A stretch of DNA of 64,000 nucleotides from positions 1 to 64,000 of the forward strand of contig NZ_JAACZO010000009.1 in assembly GCF_010993975.1 (NCBI RefSeq), written 5' to 3'. Position numbers and translations under genes: made by a program. Origin of the DNA: Halomonas faecis. GTDB lineage: Bacteria > Pseudomonadota > Gammaproteobacteria > Pseudomonadales > Halomonadaceae. Below, piece after piece: positions 17,218 through 27,327 of the stretch. Position 1 is the first letter of the stretch, and each line of letters opens with the position of its first letter. The notes beneath the pieces were generated by a model. The model saw only the letters and a list, made by a program, of their open reading frames with translations. It ran no database searches and had not been told where the DNA came from.

Positions 17218-18261
17218 ATGCAGCCGATTCATACCCTTCACGAGTTCTTTCTGCGCACCGGCGCCGAGGTGCGTGCCTACCACCTGGGTCGCCGGGTCGA
17301 GCCCTTTTCGCTCGACACCCTGGCTGCCTTCGAAAGCGGCGAACTGGCTTGGCCGGCCCCCTGGCAAGGCGAAGCGCGCCTGGGCCTGGTGTTTCGGGTC
17401 GGCGACATGCCGGACCCAGTGATCTGGTTCCTGGCCCTGCCACTGGACGAACAGGGGACGCTGGACCCGGCGCCTCGCGATGCCTTCCTGCAGCGGCTGC
17501 TCGAGACGTTGGGCCGCAACGTGCGCAGCCTCGACGCATCGGCGCCCGACGAGGTGGACAACCTGATGCAGGACAACCCGTTGGCCTTCACCCCTTCGCT
17601 GCCCTTCCAGGCGATGCTGCACGCCCGCGCCACCCGGGACAGGGGACAGCCGGCCAGCCAGCATCTGGAACCGGTGGAGGCCTACCTGAGCGGCCAACAG
17701 GCCATCGATTGGCAGGCACTGGGGCTGCAGGGCCTGGCCGACTACGCCGTACGCCTGGACGCCGAAGCCGCGCGTGCGCTGGCCGGGCGCATCGCCGTTC
17801 TGCCGAGCGAGGTGCTCACCTCGCTATGCTATTGTCTGGAGCACGTCGCCATTCCCGACGAGCTGGCCCAAGCCCTGCGCCAGCGCGGTGAGGATGCCGC
17901 CACAGCGGGCGATGTCGAAACCTTCTGCGCTTGCGTGCGCGCCATGGGTGGCGCGGATACGGCCATCGCCGGGGACTGGTTCGATGCGCTGCTGGCCGAC
18001 CCCGATGCCTGCGGCCCCGACCTGCTGGCCGCCATCGCCGGCCGTGGCTGGGCGCATCTCGAGGAGGCCTCGAGACTGCCGCAGTTTCTCGCTCGGCTGG
18101 CGGAAACGCCACGCAGCGACTTTGCCGCCGTGGCTCGCGATCTGGCGCTGATTCCGCGCCTGCGACTGCCGGTGCTAATGTCGCTGCGCGAGGCCAAGCC
18201 GGACTCCGCCATCGGTCGCCGTCTCGCCGAGCTGACGAGACCGCCTCAGCGACACGCGTGA
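17218..18261 (+). CDS. DUF3549 family protein
   Basis: A 347-residue soluble protein of the DUF3549 family, found in Pseudomonas and Halomonas relatives, with no known activity. The opening IHTLHEFFLRTGAEVRAYHLGRRV is characteristic; the C-terminal two thirds are helical and repeat-like. GGGAG lies five bases before the ATG. It sits 18 bases upstream of rimB in the same direction, so it is probably co-transcribed with the rim genes. Confidence 0.85.
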   Translation: MQPIHTLHEFFLRTGAEVRAYHLGRRVEPFSLDTLAAFESGELAWPAPWQGEARLGLVFRVGDMPDPVIWFLALPLDEQGTLDPAPRDAFLQRLLETLGRNVRSLDASAPDEVDNLMQDNPLAFTPSLPFQAMLHARATRDRGQPASQHLEPVEAYLSGQQAIDWQALGLQGLADYAVRLDAEAARALAGRIAVLPSEVLTSLCYCLEHVAIPDELAQALRQRGEDAATAGDVETFCACVRAMGGADTAIAGDWFDALLADPDACGPDLLAAIAGRGWAHLEEASRLPQFLARLAETPRSDFAAVARDLALIPRLRLPVLMSLREAKPDSAIGRRLAELTRPPQRHA

Positions 18262-18279
18262 CAACAGGGGAAGAACACC

Positions 18280-18717
18280 ATGAAGGAACTGCCCTATACC
18301 GCCAAAGCCGTGATCGGACGCCGCGAGATGGTCACCCTGCCGGAGCTCGGTCTGTCGCTGTGCGCCAAGGCCGACACCGGCGCGCGCACTTCCGCGCTGC
18401 ACGCCGAGGACATCGAGACCTTCGAGGAGCAAGGGCACCTGTGGGTCAGTTTCACCACACGCAGCGGCGGGCCGGACACCCCGGCTCACGTCTTTCGCCT
18501 GCACCTGCACGATCGCCGCCTCGTGACCAGTTCCAACGGTCACAAAGAGTGGCGCTACGTCATCCGCACGCCCATGCGGCTCGGCCAGATGGAGATGATG
18601 GTGGAGCTGACCCTAGCCGATCGCCGTGACATGCGTCATCCCATGCTGCTCGGTCGCCGTGCCCTGCGTCGCCTGCTGGTCGCCCCCGGCGCCGCTTTCC
18701 TGCACGGTGAGCCCTGA
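18280..18717 (+). CDS. rimB: RimB-type retropepsin-like protease
   Basis: A 145-residue protein of the family annotated as ATP-dependent zinc protease (DUF785), related to retropepsin aspartic proteases. The conserved active-site stretch is [13 protein letters not shown] (about 30-42), with D32 as candidate catalytic Asp. It also keeps [11 protein letters not shown] and the LLGRRALRR motif near the C-terminus. In Pseudomonas fluorescens RimB works with RimK to control glutamate tailing of ribosomal protein S6. Here rimK starts 31 bases downstream, supporting the same job. Confidence 0.88.
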   Translation: MKELPYTAKAVIGRREMVTLPELGLSLCAKADTGARTSALHAEDIETFEEQGHLWVSFTTRSGGPDTPAHVFRLHLHDRRLVTSSNGHKEWRYVIRTPMRLGQMEMMVELTLADRRDMRHPMLLGRRALRRLLVAPGAAFLHGEP

Positions 18718-18748
18718 CTCCCCCCGACACTACGACGCGGAGCCCTCG

Positions 18749-19657
18749 ATGCGTATCGCGCTGCTATCCCGCAATCGCAATCTCTACTCGACCCGCCGCC
18801 TAGTGGAGGCGGCGGAGACCCGCGGCCACACGATCCGCGTGGTGGATACCCTGCGCTGCTACATGAGCATCGCCGCTCACCACCCTTCGATCCACTACAA
18901 GGGCGAGAACCTGGAACCCTTCGATGCCGTCATCCCACGGATCGGCGCCTCGATCACCTTCTACGGCTGCGCCGTGCTGCGCCAGTTCGAGATGATGGGC
19001 ACCTATGTGCTCAACGACTCGGTGGCCATCACCCGCTCCCGCGACAAGCTGCGCTCACTGCAGCTGCTCTCGCGCAAGGGGCTCGGCCTGCCGATCACCG
19101 GCTTCGCCCACTCGCCGGACGACATCCCCGATCTGATCACCATGGTTCGTGGCGCCCCGCTGGTGATCAAGCTGCTGGAAGGCACCCAGGGCATCGGCGT
19201 GGTGCTGGCCGAGACCAATCAGGCCGCCGAGTCGGTGATCCAGGCCTTCATGGGCCTGAAGGCCAACATCATGGTGCAGGAGTACATCAAGGAGGCCCGC
19301 GGTGCCGACATCCGCTGCCTGGTGATCGGCGACAAGGTGGTGGCGTCCATGAAGCGCCAGGCCATCGAAGGCGAATTTCGTTCCAATCTCCATCGCGGCG
19401 GCAGTGCCAGCGTGATCCGCATCACGCCGGAAGAGCGCTCCACGGCGATTCGTGCCGCCAAGGCCATGGGGCTACGCGTCGCCGGTGTCGACCTGCTGCG
19501 CGCCAACCACGGGCCAGTGATCATGGAGGTCAACTCCTCGCCGGGGCTGCGGGGCATCGAGAGCGCCACCGGCAAGGACATCGCCGGGTTGATCATCGAG
19601 CACCTGGAGAAAAATGCCGTCGCCCCCCGCAAGGCGCCACCCAAGCCGAAAGGATGA
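18749..19657 (+). CDS. rimK: Ribosomal protein S6 glutamate ligase RimK
   Basis: A 302-residue ATP-grasp ligase that adds glutamates to the C-terminus of ribosomal protein S6. N-terminal [21 protein letters not shown], central [14 protein letters not shown], and the metal-binding [26 protein letters not shown] block match RimK closely in sequence and length. The ATG at 18749 has GGAG six bases upstream; longer in-frame starts overlap rimB and are unlikely. It follows rimB directly. Confidence 0.95.
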   Translation: MRIALLSRNRNLYSTRRLVEAAETRGHTIRVVDTLRCYMSIAAHHPSIHYKGENLEPFDAVIPRIGASITFYGCAVLRQFEMMGTYVLNDSVAITRSRDKLRSLQLLSRKGLGLPITGFAHSPDDIPDLITMVRGAPLVIKLLEGTQGIGVVLAETNQAAESVIQAFMGLKANIMVQEYIKEARGADIRCLVIGDKVVASMKRQAIEGEFRSNLHRGGSASVIRITPEERSTAIRAAKAMGLRVAGVDLLRANHGPVIMEVNSSPGLRGIESATGKDIAGLIIEHLEKNAVAPRKAPPKPKG

Positions 19658-19746
19658 GACCACGGCACACGATTTTCTCGACGCCGGGGGTGGCAAAAGT
19701 GCCACGACGGCCCCACAATCGGCGTCACCGGAGGAGGTGACCGCCC

Positions 19747-20187
19747 ATGTTTCTCGACAATCGCCAGGTGGCGATGGACAGCGTACTGGAAGCGCTGGCC
19801 GACAGTATCGATTACTTTCAGGACAATCTGGAGCGCCTGCGCCCTTCCCTGCGCGAGGCGCTCAAGCCTCACTACGAGGCGCGCAGCAAGGCGATGCGGG
19901 AACTGCGGGAACTGGCCAGGCGTCACCTCAAGCTGTTACCCCGGGATGCCGACGTCGAACGCGACGACTACCTATGGCTGTGGAGCCGGCTGAAGAGCTT
20001 CGTCGGCAACGAGAGCCAGGTCGTGATCGGCGAACTGCTCGAGCAGGAGCGCGTGCTGATGCAGGCGCTGGCCACTCTCTATACCCACCCGCTTCCCGAA
20101 CCCGTGGAAGCGGCCGTCGAGCGTTGCTGGACGGGCTGTCGGGCGCTCATTCGCGAGCTGTATGCGCTTCAGAAGATGCGCCGCTGA
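19747..20187 (+). CDS. Hypothetical helical protein
   Basis: A 146-residue protein, predicted almost entirely alpha-helical and rich in Arg, Glu and Leu. Long amphipathic stretches include MDSVLEALADSIDYFQDNLERLRPSLREAL and IGELLEQERVLMQALATLY. No membrane segment or known motif is visible. The shape suggests a helical bundle. A very strong GGAGGAGGTG ribosome site precedes the ATG. It follows rimK by 89 bases on the same strand. Confidence 0.7.
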   Translation: MFLDNRQVAMDSVLEALADSIDYFQDNLERLRPSLREALKPHYEARSKAMRELRELARRHLKLLPRDADVERDDYLWLWSRLKSFVGNESQVVIGELLEQERVLMQALATLYTHPLPEPVEAAVERCWTGCRALIRELYALQKMRR

Positions 20188-20219
20188 GCAACGCCGCATG
20201 GCCGCCTCTCCGAACCGAC

Positions 20220-20924
20220 CTAGTCCCGCCCTTCCTCGTGTGGCAGCTCCCAGGCAGATGGAGCGATCTCCAGCGGCTCCAGAGGGCCGAGAAAGTAGGG
20301 TTCGCGTCCCCACAGGTAGAGGTCGCCCAGCGTGGCAACCCGCGCTACCCATTCTCGTGCCTGAAGGCGCCACTGGCCGTCCACTCTCTCCGTGGGTGCG
20401 GCACAGCCGACGACCTCCAGGCCCAGAGCATCGGCAATGAACAGTGCCCGCGGCAGATGCCACGCCTGGGTGACCAGCAGCGCCCGCTCCACCCCGAAGA
20501 CATCCCGCGCGCGAGCCAGCGTATCGAAGGTGCTGAATCCCGCGTAGTCCAGCGTCATGTCTTCGTCACGCACGTAGCGTTCGCGCAGCTCGCGCCACAT
20601 CGTGATCGGCTCGTTGTAGAAACGCGTACGGTTGTCGCCGGAAAGCAGAAGATGCCGCACCCGACCCAGGTGTACCAGCTGCGAGGCCGCACTCATCCGG
20701 GCATCGAAATGGGGATTGCGAACACCGCTGCGCGTCCAGTGAGAGGTGCCGAAGACGATACCCACCTGCTCGGAGCCACATTGCGGCAACATCCGCTCAA
20801 TGCGCCCTTGGGTCTGGGTCAGCACCCAGGCGTTTCCTGCCACGAACAGCATGGCGGCCAGAAGCGCCAGCGCTCCCGACCCCATCAATACGACCCTGAA
20901 CGCCTTCCACGCCGCCGTTTTCAT
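20220..20924 (-). CDS. SanA/YdcF-like DUF218 membrane protein
   Basis: A 234-residue protein with one N-terminal membrane anchor (about 9-33) and a periplasmic DUF218 domain. Key stretches are VGIVFGTSHWTRSGVRNPHFDARMSAASQLV, LLLSGDN, DYAGFSTFDTLARARDVFGVERALLVTQAWHLPRAL. This is the SanA/ElyC/YdcF family; E. coli SanA affects envelope barrier function, but the chemistry is unknown. GGGAAGG precedes the ATG. It lies 20 bases downstream of sufT on the same strand. Confidence 0.85.
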   Translation of the reverse strand: MKTAAWKAFRVVLMGSGALALLAAMLFVAGNAWVLTQTQGRIERMLPQCGSEQVGIVFGTSHWTRSGVRNPHFDARMSAASQLVHLGRVRHLLLSGDNRTRFYNEPITMWRELRERYVRDEDMTLDYAGFSTFDTLARARDVFGVERALLVTQAWHLPRALFIADALGLEVVGCAAPTERVDGQWRLQAREWVARVATLGDLYLWGREPYFLGPLEPLEIAPSAWELPHEEGRD

Positions 20925-20944
20925 TACCCTTCCCGCACCGGGGT

Positions 20945-21517
20945 TCAGAACATGCCGAGCTCCAGCTTGGCCTCGTCGCTCATCATCTCACGGCTCCAGG
21001 GTGGGTCGAAGACGATCTCGGTATGCACCTGGCTGATTTGCGGAGCACCCAGGATCTTGTTGCGGGCATCGGCGGCAATCACGTCGCCCATGCCACAGCC
21101 CGGCGCGGTCAGGGTCATGCGAATGGTGACGATGCGTTCGCCGCTGATCAGCCGCTCGATACGGCAGCCGTAGACCAGCCCCAGATCGACGATGTTGACC
21201 GGGATTTCGGGGTCGAAGCAGGTACGCAGCTGGTCCCACACGAATTGCTCGATGCCCTCGTCCGTGGCGTCTTCGGCCAGGGTCGGCCGCGGCAGCGGCT
21301 CGAGGCCCAGCGCATCGAGGTTGCTGCCCTCGATGAGATAGAGCCGCCCTTCGTGGCCGATGCTCACCGAACTGCCCTTGGCCTGCATCACGCTGACGAT
21401 GCTGTCCTCGGGCAGGGTCACGGTCTTGCCGAAGGGAATGGAGATTGCCGCCACGTCGCGCTGCAGGGGCAATTGCTGTCCCTTGTGGAGGCTGGCTATC
21501 TGCTCGATGTCGCTCAT
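20945..21517 (-). CDS. sufT: Fe-S assembly factor SufT
   Basis: A 190-residue protein of the SufT group (MIP18/DUF59 family). The C-terminal DUF59 part reads EIPVNIVDLGLVYGCRIE then TLTAPGCGMGDVIAADARNK and VFDPPWSREMMSDEAKLELGMF. The conserved cysteine is in TAPGCGMG. SufT helps mature Fe-S proteins when demand is high. It lies 31 bases after sufS as the last suf gene. The ATG at 21517 gives the usual length; a longer in-frame extension overlaps sufS and is rejected. Confidence 0.92.
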   Translation of the reverse strand: MSDIEQIASLHKGQQLPLQRDVAAISIPFGKTVTLPEDSIVSVMQAKGSSVSIGHEGRLYLIEGSNLDALGLEPLPRPTLAEDATDEGIEQFVWDQLRTCFDPEIPVNIVDLGLVYGCRIERLISGERIVTIRMTLTAPGCGMGDVIAADARNKILGAPQISQVHTEIVFDPPWSREMMSDEAKLELGMF

Positions 21518-21548
21518 ATCGCTCTCAATGTCCTTGACCCTGACTCCC

Positions 21549-22808
21549 TCAGCGGACCATGCCGATGACTCGCTCCAGCGCCTGCGTGAAGACGTCGATC
21601 TCTTCCAGGGTGTTGTAGGCCGCGAAAGATGCCCGGCAAGTCGCTTCCACCCCGAAGTGATGCAGCAGCGGCTGGGCACAGTGATGGCCGGTACGGATCG
21701 CCACGCCGAGCTGATCGATGAGCAAACCGATGTCCTGGGCGTGAGCGCCGTCGACCACGAACGACAGCACGCCCGCCTTGTCCGGTGCGGTACCCAGGAT
21801 GCGCAGGCCATCGATACGCGACATCCGCTGGGTGGCGTAGGTCAACAGACGACCTTCCCAAGCAGCAATGGCGTCGATGCCGATCCGGCTCACCCAGTCG
21901 AGCGCCGCACCCAGCGCGATCACCTCGGCAATGGCCGGCGTGCCCGCCTCGAACTTGTGCGGAATGTCGGCAAAGGTGGTTTCGCGCTCGAACGAGACGG
22001 TGGCGATCATCTCTCCTCCGCCCTGCCAGGGCGGCATCGCCTCGAGCAGCTCGGCCTTGCCGTAGAGCACCCCGGCCCCGGTCGGCCCATAGACCTTGTG
22101 GCCGGAGAAGGCGTAGAAGTCGGCATCGATGTCGCGCACATCCACCGCCTGATGGGGGACGGCCTGAGCACCGTCGACGAGAATGCGCGCGCCATGATCG
22201 TGAGCGATGCGCGCCATCTCACGCACCGGATTCACCGTGCCGAAAGCGTTGGAAACGTGGTTGACCGCCACCAGCCGGGTACGCTCGGTGAACAGCGCCC
22301 GATAAGCCTCGATATCCAGCACGCCGCGCTCGTCAACGGGAATCACCTTGATGGTGAAGCCCAGCTCCCGAGCGAGCAGCTGCCAGGGGACGATATTGGA
22401 GTGGTGTTCGAGGCGCGAAATCAGCACCTCGTCGCCGGCCCCGAGGTTGGCCCGCCCCCAGGCATGGGCCACCAGGTTGATCGCCTCGGTGGTGCCGCGA
22501 GTGAAGACGATCTCGCGGGAATCGGCGGCGTTGAGGAAGGCTCGAACGGTATCGCGGGTGCCCTCGAAGGCCGCCGTCGCCTCGTCGGCCAGGGTATGCA
22601 GCCCACGGTGGATGTTGGCGTTGTAGCGACCGTAATAGTCGTCGAACACCTCGATCACCTGCCGCGGAGCCTGACTGGTGGCGGCATTGTCGAAATAGAC
22701 CAGCGGCTGGCCATGAACCTGGCGCGCCAGGATCGGAAAGTCGTCCCGCACGGCCGTCACGTCCAGGGTCGGAACCGCGTGGGCATCGCTGGTTGCCAAG
22801 TCGTTCAT
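21549..22808 (-). CDS. sufS: Cysteine desulfurase SufS
   Basis: A 419-residue class V aminotransferase-fold enzyme that takes sulfur from cysteine for Fe-S clusters. The PLP lysine is K238 (SGHKVYGPTG) and the persulfide cysteine C377 (RTGHHCAQP). YFDNAATSQ and RGTTEAINLVA are further family signatures. It is the type II (SufS) form, which normally needs a SufE or SufU acceptor; neither is in this operon. It begins 13 bases after the sufD stop. Confidence 0.97.
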   Translation of the reverse strand: MNDLATSDAHAVPTLDVTAVRDDFPILARQVHGQPLVYFDNAATSQAPRQVIEVFDDYYGRYNANIHRGLHTLADEATAAFEGTRDTVRAFLNAADSREIVFTRGTTEAINLVAHAWGRANLGAGDEVLISRLEHHSNIVPWQLLARELGFTIKVIPVDERGVLDIEAYRALFTERTRLVAVNHVSNAFGTVNPVREMARIAHDHGARILVDGAQAVPHQAVDVRDIDADFYAFSGHKVYGPTGAGVLYGKAELLEAMPPWQGGGEMIATVSFERETTFADIPHKFEAGTPAIAEVIALGAALDWVSRIGIDAIAAWEGRLLTYATQRMSRIDGLRILGTAPDKAGVLSFVVDGAHAQDIGLLIDQLGVAIRTGHHCAQPLLHHFGVEATCRASFAAYNTLEEIDVFTQALERVIGMVR

Positions 22809-22821
22809 GGTCGCTCTCCCG

Positions 22822-24194
22822 TCAGTCGCCCGCCATTTCATCGAGTACCGCTGCCGTCTCCACCAGCCCGGCGAGGTTGAAACGCTCGGGCAGCTTGCCC
22901 GCCACCGCACGCTCGACGCGCTCGGCAATGGCATCCAGCCCCACCTGATCGAGCACTTCGCCGGCAAAGGCCAGGGTCAGCAGGCCGCGGGCGGTCTGAG
23001 CGTCGATACCGCGGGTGCGCAGGGCGAAGACCGCCTCCTCGTCGAGCTGGCCGGTGGTGGTGCCATGGGAGCACTTGACGTCGTCGGCGTAGATCTCGAG
23101 CTCCGGCTTGGCGTCGATCTCGGCGCGATCGGAGAGCAGCAGGTTGGCGTTGCTCTGGTAGCCCTCGATCTTCTGGCTGTCGCGCTTGACCACCACCTTG
23201 CCGTTGAACACGCCATGGGCACGATCGTCGAGGATGCCCTTGTAGTTCTCGTTGGAGGTGGTGTGCGGCGCGTTGTGGTTGGCCAGGGTATGGTTGTCCA
23301 CGTGCTGACGTCCCTGACCATAGAAGAGGCCGTTGAAGGTCGCCTCGGCGCCCTGGCCGTTGAGCTCGGTGATCAGGTCGTTGCGCACCAGGCCGCCGCC
23401 CAGATTCAGATTGAAGGAAGTGAAGCGGCTGTCGCGCCCCTGCTCGACGTGGATGCTGGCCACGTGCAGGTCGGCGAGGGGCGCCTCCTGCAGTTTGTAG
23501 TGAGCGAGTATGGCCCCACGCTCGAGGATGATCTCCTCCACCAGGTTGGTGAAGTTGGCCGCCTCCGGCTCGCCCACGTGATGCTCGATGACGGTGGCCT
23601 GACTGCGCGCCCCGGCCTCGACGAGGATGCGCGGATGGCTCATCACCGGCGCATCGTTGGCCCGGGAGAGGAACTGCACCACGACCGGCTTGTCGACCAG
23701 CGTACCCGGCGCTAGACGCAGCACGGCGCCCTCTTCCATGCAGGCGGTGTTGAGTGCAGCGAAGGGCGAGAATTCCACTCCCGTAAGGCGCCCCAGCGGC
23801 CCCCCCACCGCCTCGTGGTTCTCGTCAAGCGCCTGGGAGAGCGGCAGCAGCGACACGCCGGCCGGCAGCTCGTCGAGCTGCGACAGCGCCGCGGAGAAGA
23901 CGCCGTCGACGAAGGTGATACGGTGCGCCTCGATGGGCAGCGTCAGCGCCGCCGCCGTGGCCGGCGAGAAGCTGGTATCGTCGCTGAACGCGAAATCGTT
24001 CCGCGCAATGGCGCGCACGTCGGTGTACTTCCAGTTCTCCACCCGGCGGTGGGGAAAGCCCATGGCCTCGAAGCGTGCCGCCCCGGCCTGGCGCCGAGCC
24101 GTGATCCAGGTCGGCTCCGGCCCACGGCTGGCGTTGCGATCGGTCAGCCGCGCCAGAAAGCGCCGAACGTCGTCGCTGGGAGATTGCACATCGC

Positions 24195-24198
<4 letters not shown>
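22822..24198 (-). CDS. sufD: Fe-S cluster scaffold subunit SufD
   Basis: A 458-residue SufD, partner of SufB and SufC in the SufBCD scaffold. The N-terminus carries FPHRRVENWKYTDVRAIA, and the beta-helix core contains VIEHHVGEPEAANFTNLVEEI, SFNLNLGGGLVRND and the conserved KCSHGTTTGQLDEEAVFALRTRGID near the C-terminus. The start codon overlaps the sufC stop as ATGA, indicating translational coupling. Confidence 0.96.
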
Positions 24199-24947
<749 letters not shown>

Positions 24948-25081
24948 CTTCGGTACCTTTTCGATTCTGATGAGCCGCCGCGGCGACTTGCACAAATGGG
25001 TTCGTTATTCAGTCACATGGACAAGCCATGGTCCGTATGAGCTTTTCCGGCGCTCATATCGCTGGCCGCTCGATGACGGCT

Positions 25082-26524
25082 TCAACCCACAGCCCCTTCG
25101 AGGGTGACATTCAGCAGGGCTTCGGCTTCGACGGCGAACTCCATGGGCAACTCCTGGAAGACGTCCTTGCAGAAGCCGTTGACGATCATGCTCACCGCGT
25201 CCTCCTCGGAGATGCCGCGGCTCTGGCAATAGAACAGCTGGTCCTCGCCGATCTTGGAGGTGGTCGCCTCGTGCTCCACGGTGGCGGTGCTGTTGCCGAT
25301 CTCCTGATAGGGGAAGGTGTGAGCGCCGCACTGGTCGCCGATCAACAGCGAATCGCACTGGGTGAAGTTGCGCGCGTTCTTGGCCCGTGGGCCGACCTTG
25401 ACCAGGCCACGGTAGGACTGATCGGCGCGACCGGCGGAGATACCCTTGGAGACGATGGTCGAGCGAGTTCCCTCGCCGATGTGGATCATCTTGGTACCGG
25501 TGTCCGCCTGCTGGCGACCGTTGGTCACCGCCACGGAGTAGAACTCGCCGATGCTGTGCTTGCCGCGCAGCACACAGGAAGGATACTTCCAGGTGATGGC
25601 GGAGCCCGTCTCGACCTGGGTCCAGCTGATCCGCGAGCGGTCGCCACGACAGTCGCCACGCTTGGTCACGAAATTGTAGATGCCGCCCTTGCCGTCCTCG
25701 TCGCCGGGATACCAGTTCTGCACCGTGGAGTACTTGATGTAGGCGTCTTCCAGCGCCACCAGCTCCACCACCGCGGCATGCAGCTGATTCTCGTCGCGCT
25801 GCGGCGCCGTGCAACCCTCGAGATACGACACCTGAGCGCGGCTCTCGCAGACGATCAGGGTGCGCTCGAACTGCCCCGTATTGCGCTCGTTGATGCGGAA
25901 GTAGGTGGAGAGCTCCATGGGGCAGGTCACGCCTTCCGGTACGAAGACGAAGGAGCCGTCGGTGAACACCGCCGAGTTGAGCGCCGCGAAGTAATTGTCG
26001 CCCTGTGGCACCACACTGCCCAGGTACTGCTTGACCAGTTCCGGGTAGTCGCGGATCGCCTCGGACATGGAGCAGAAGATCACGCCAGCCTCGTGGAGCT
26101 TCTCCTTGAAGGTGGTGGTCACCGACACGGAATCGAACACCGCATCCACTGCCACGCCGGCCAGCGCCGCGCGCTCGTGGAGCGGAATGCCCAGCTTCTC
26201 GTAGGTCTCGAGCAGCTTGGGATCGACCTCGTCGAGGCTCTGTGGGCGATCCTCGTCGCGCTTGGGAGCGCTATAGTAGGAGATTGCCTGGTAGTCGATC
26301 GGCGGGTAGTCGAGATGCGCCCAGGACGGCGGCGTCATCTTCAACCACTGCTGATAGGCCTTGAGGCGCCACTCCAGCATCCACTCCGGCTCGCCTTTCT
26401 TCTTGGAGATGAAGGCGATGGTGTTCTCGTCGAGGCCGGGCGGTACCGTATCGCTCTCGATGTCGGTCACGAACCCTTCCTTGTATTCGCGACGGACGAG
26501 CTGTTCCATTTCCTCACTTGCCAT
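25082..26524 (-). CDS. sufB: Fe-S cluster scaffold subunit SufB
   Basis: A 480-residue SufB, the subunit that builds the cluster. Diagnostic parts are [16 protein letters not shown] near the N-terminus, [25 protein letters not shown] with the sulfur-handling cysteine region, [29 protein letters not shown], and [28 protein letters not shown] precedes the ATG. It is the first structural gene after the Rrf2 regulator (86-base gap). Confidence 0.97.
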   Translation of the reverse strand: MASEEMEQLVRREYKEGFVTDIESDTVPPGLDENTIAFISKKKGEPEWMLEWRLKAYQQWLKMTPPSWAHLDYPPIDYQAISYYSAPKRDEDRPQSLDEVDPKLLETYEKLGIPLHERAALAGVAVDAVFDSVSVTTTFKEKLHEAGVIFCSMSEAIRDYPELVKQYLGSVVPQGDNYFAALNSAVFTDGSFVFVPEGVTCPMELSTYFRINERNTGQFERTLIVCESRAQVSYLEGCTAPQRDENQLHAAVVELVALEDAYIKYSTVQNWYPGDEDGKGGIYNFVTKRGDCRGDRSRISWTQVETGSAITWKYPSCVLRGKHSIGEFYSVAVTNGRQQADTGTKMIHIGEGTRSTIVSKGISAGRADQSYRGLVKVGPRAKNARNFTQCDSLLIGDQCGAHTFPYQEIGNSTATVEHEATTSKIGEDQLFYCQSRGISEEDAVSMIVNGFCKDVFQELPMEFAVEAEALLNVTLEGAVG

Positions 26525-26610
26525 GATGTTCCCCCTCCCGGGCGGTTGGGACGGCGAGGACGACTCGCCAGGGTGGTCTTGATGGTTCATCGCGCGGTAT
26601 GCAGCGGACC

Positions 26611-27075
26611 TCACGCCGTATCCGCGGCCAGACTGACGCTCTGGATGGGTAAATGTACCGGCAGCTTGATCGGTGTCGTGTCGGCCAGGTGGGCCAGAGT
26701 CACGCTGTCGAGCAGCGTGCGGATGGCCAGCGACACGCGCTGCCAGTTGTCGGCCACGCCGCATACCGACACCAGATCGCAGTCGCCGTCCGCCTGGCTG
26801 CATTCGGTCATCGCCACAGGCCCTTCAATGGCGGTGATGATATCGCGAGCGGTGATCTGCGAGGCCGGACGCGCCAGCGAATAGCCGCCCTGGGCGCCGC
26901 GCCGCGATTCAAGAAGACCGGCTCGCACCAGCATCTTGAGCGTCTTGCTGACGGTGGGGTGCGGCAGCTGCACGGCCTCGGCCAGCTCACCCGCCGCGTG
27001 CGACTGGTCGGGATGGCGGGCGATCTGCGCCATCACCACTGCGGCGTAGTCGGTCAGCCGTGAAAGCTTGAGCAT
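26611..27075 (-). CDS. Rrf2-family SUF system regulator (IscR-like)
   Basis: A 154-residue Rrf2 transcription factor. The winged helix covers residues 1-70 ([47 protein letters not shown]). Three cysteines, C92, C99 and C105, occupy the positions that bind a 2Fe-2S cluster in IscR. It heads the suf operon and should sense Fe-S status and control it. A matching operator lies in its own promoter at 27122-27146. This is the SUF-associated IscR-like group rather than the isc-linked one, by context. Confidence 0.93.
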   Translation of the reverse strand: MLKLSRLTDYAAVVMAQIARHPDQSHAAGELAEAVQLPHPTVSKTLKMLVRAGLLESRRGAQGGYSLARPASQITARDIITAIEGPVAMTECSQADGDCDLVSVCGVADNWQRVSLAIRTLLDSVTLAHLADTTPIKLPVHLPIQSVSLAADTA

Positions 27076-27121
27076 GGCGATTCCTCCAGGCTAGGTCGGC
27101 GGTCGAGCTGACCCACAACGT

Positions 27122-27160
27122 ATTGGGGACCATTTTAGTCCTCTATGCCTGCGATGTGAA
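27122..27160 (-). promoter_or_regulatory. suf operon promoter with IscR type-1-like operator
   Basis: On the minus strand TTCACA (27160-27155) and TAAAAT (27137-27132) form a -35/-10 pair with 17-base spacing, predicting a start near 27125. The 25 bases from 27146 to 27122 match the IscR type 1 pattern: ATA, then GACT, an A/T core AAAAT, GGTC for AGTC, and AAT for TAT. The operator covers the -10 box, so binding should repress. It lies about 50-70 bases upstream of the regulator start. Confidence 0.7.
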
Positions 27161-27230
27161 CCCCCACGGTCCCCTTTGCACCGCTTTCCGGCTGAATGGC
27201 GGCATGTTCGAGGACGTTAGCGACAATAAC

Positions 27231-27249
27231 ATCAATCATTCTCATTCTA
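27231..27249 (-). promoter_or_regulatory. Candidate Fur box upstream of suf
   Basis: The minus-strand 19-mer TAGAATGAGAATGATTGAT agrees with the Fur consensus at about 12 of 19 positions and contains the typical TGAGAATGATT core. It lies about 70-95 bases upstream of the suf -35 box, in a region without a credible gene. Iron control of suf by Fur is known in other bacteria. Distance from the promoter makes a direct role uncertain. Confidence 0.35.
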
Positions 27250-27327
27250 TGGGCGGCAAAAATACCGCCCCACAACTGGAAGACGGCATCACGGAGGAGA
27301 GGCGAAAAGCGCAAAGTCAGGCAAGGA

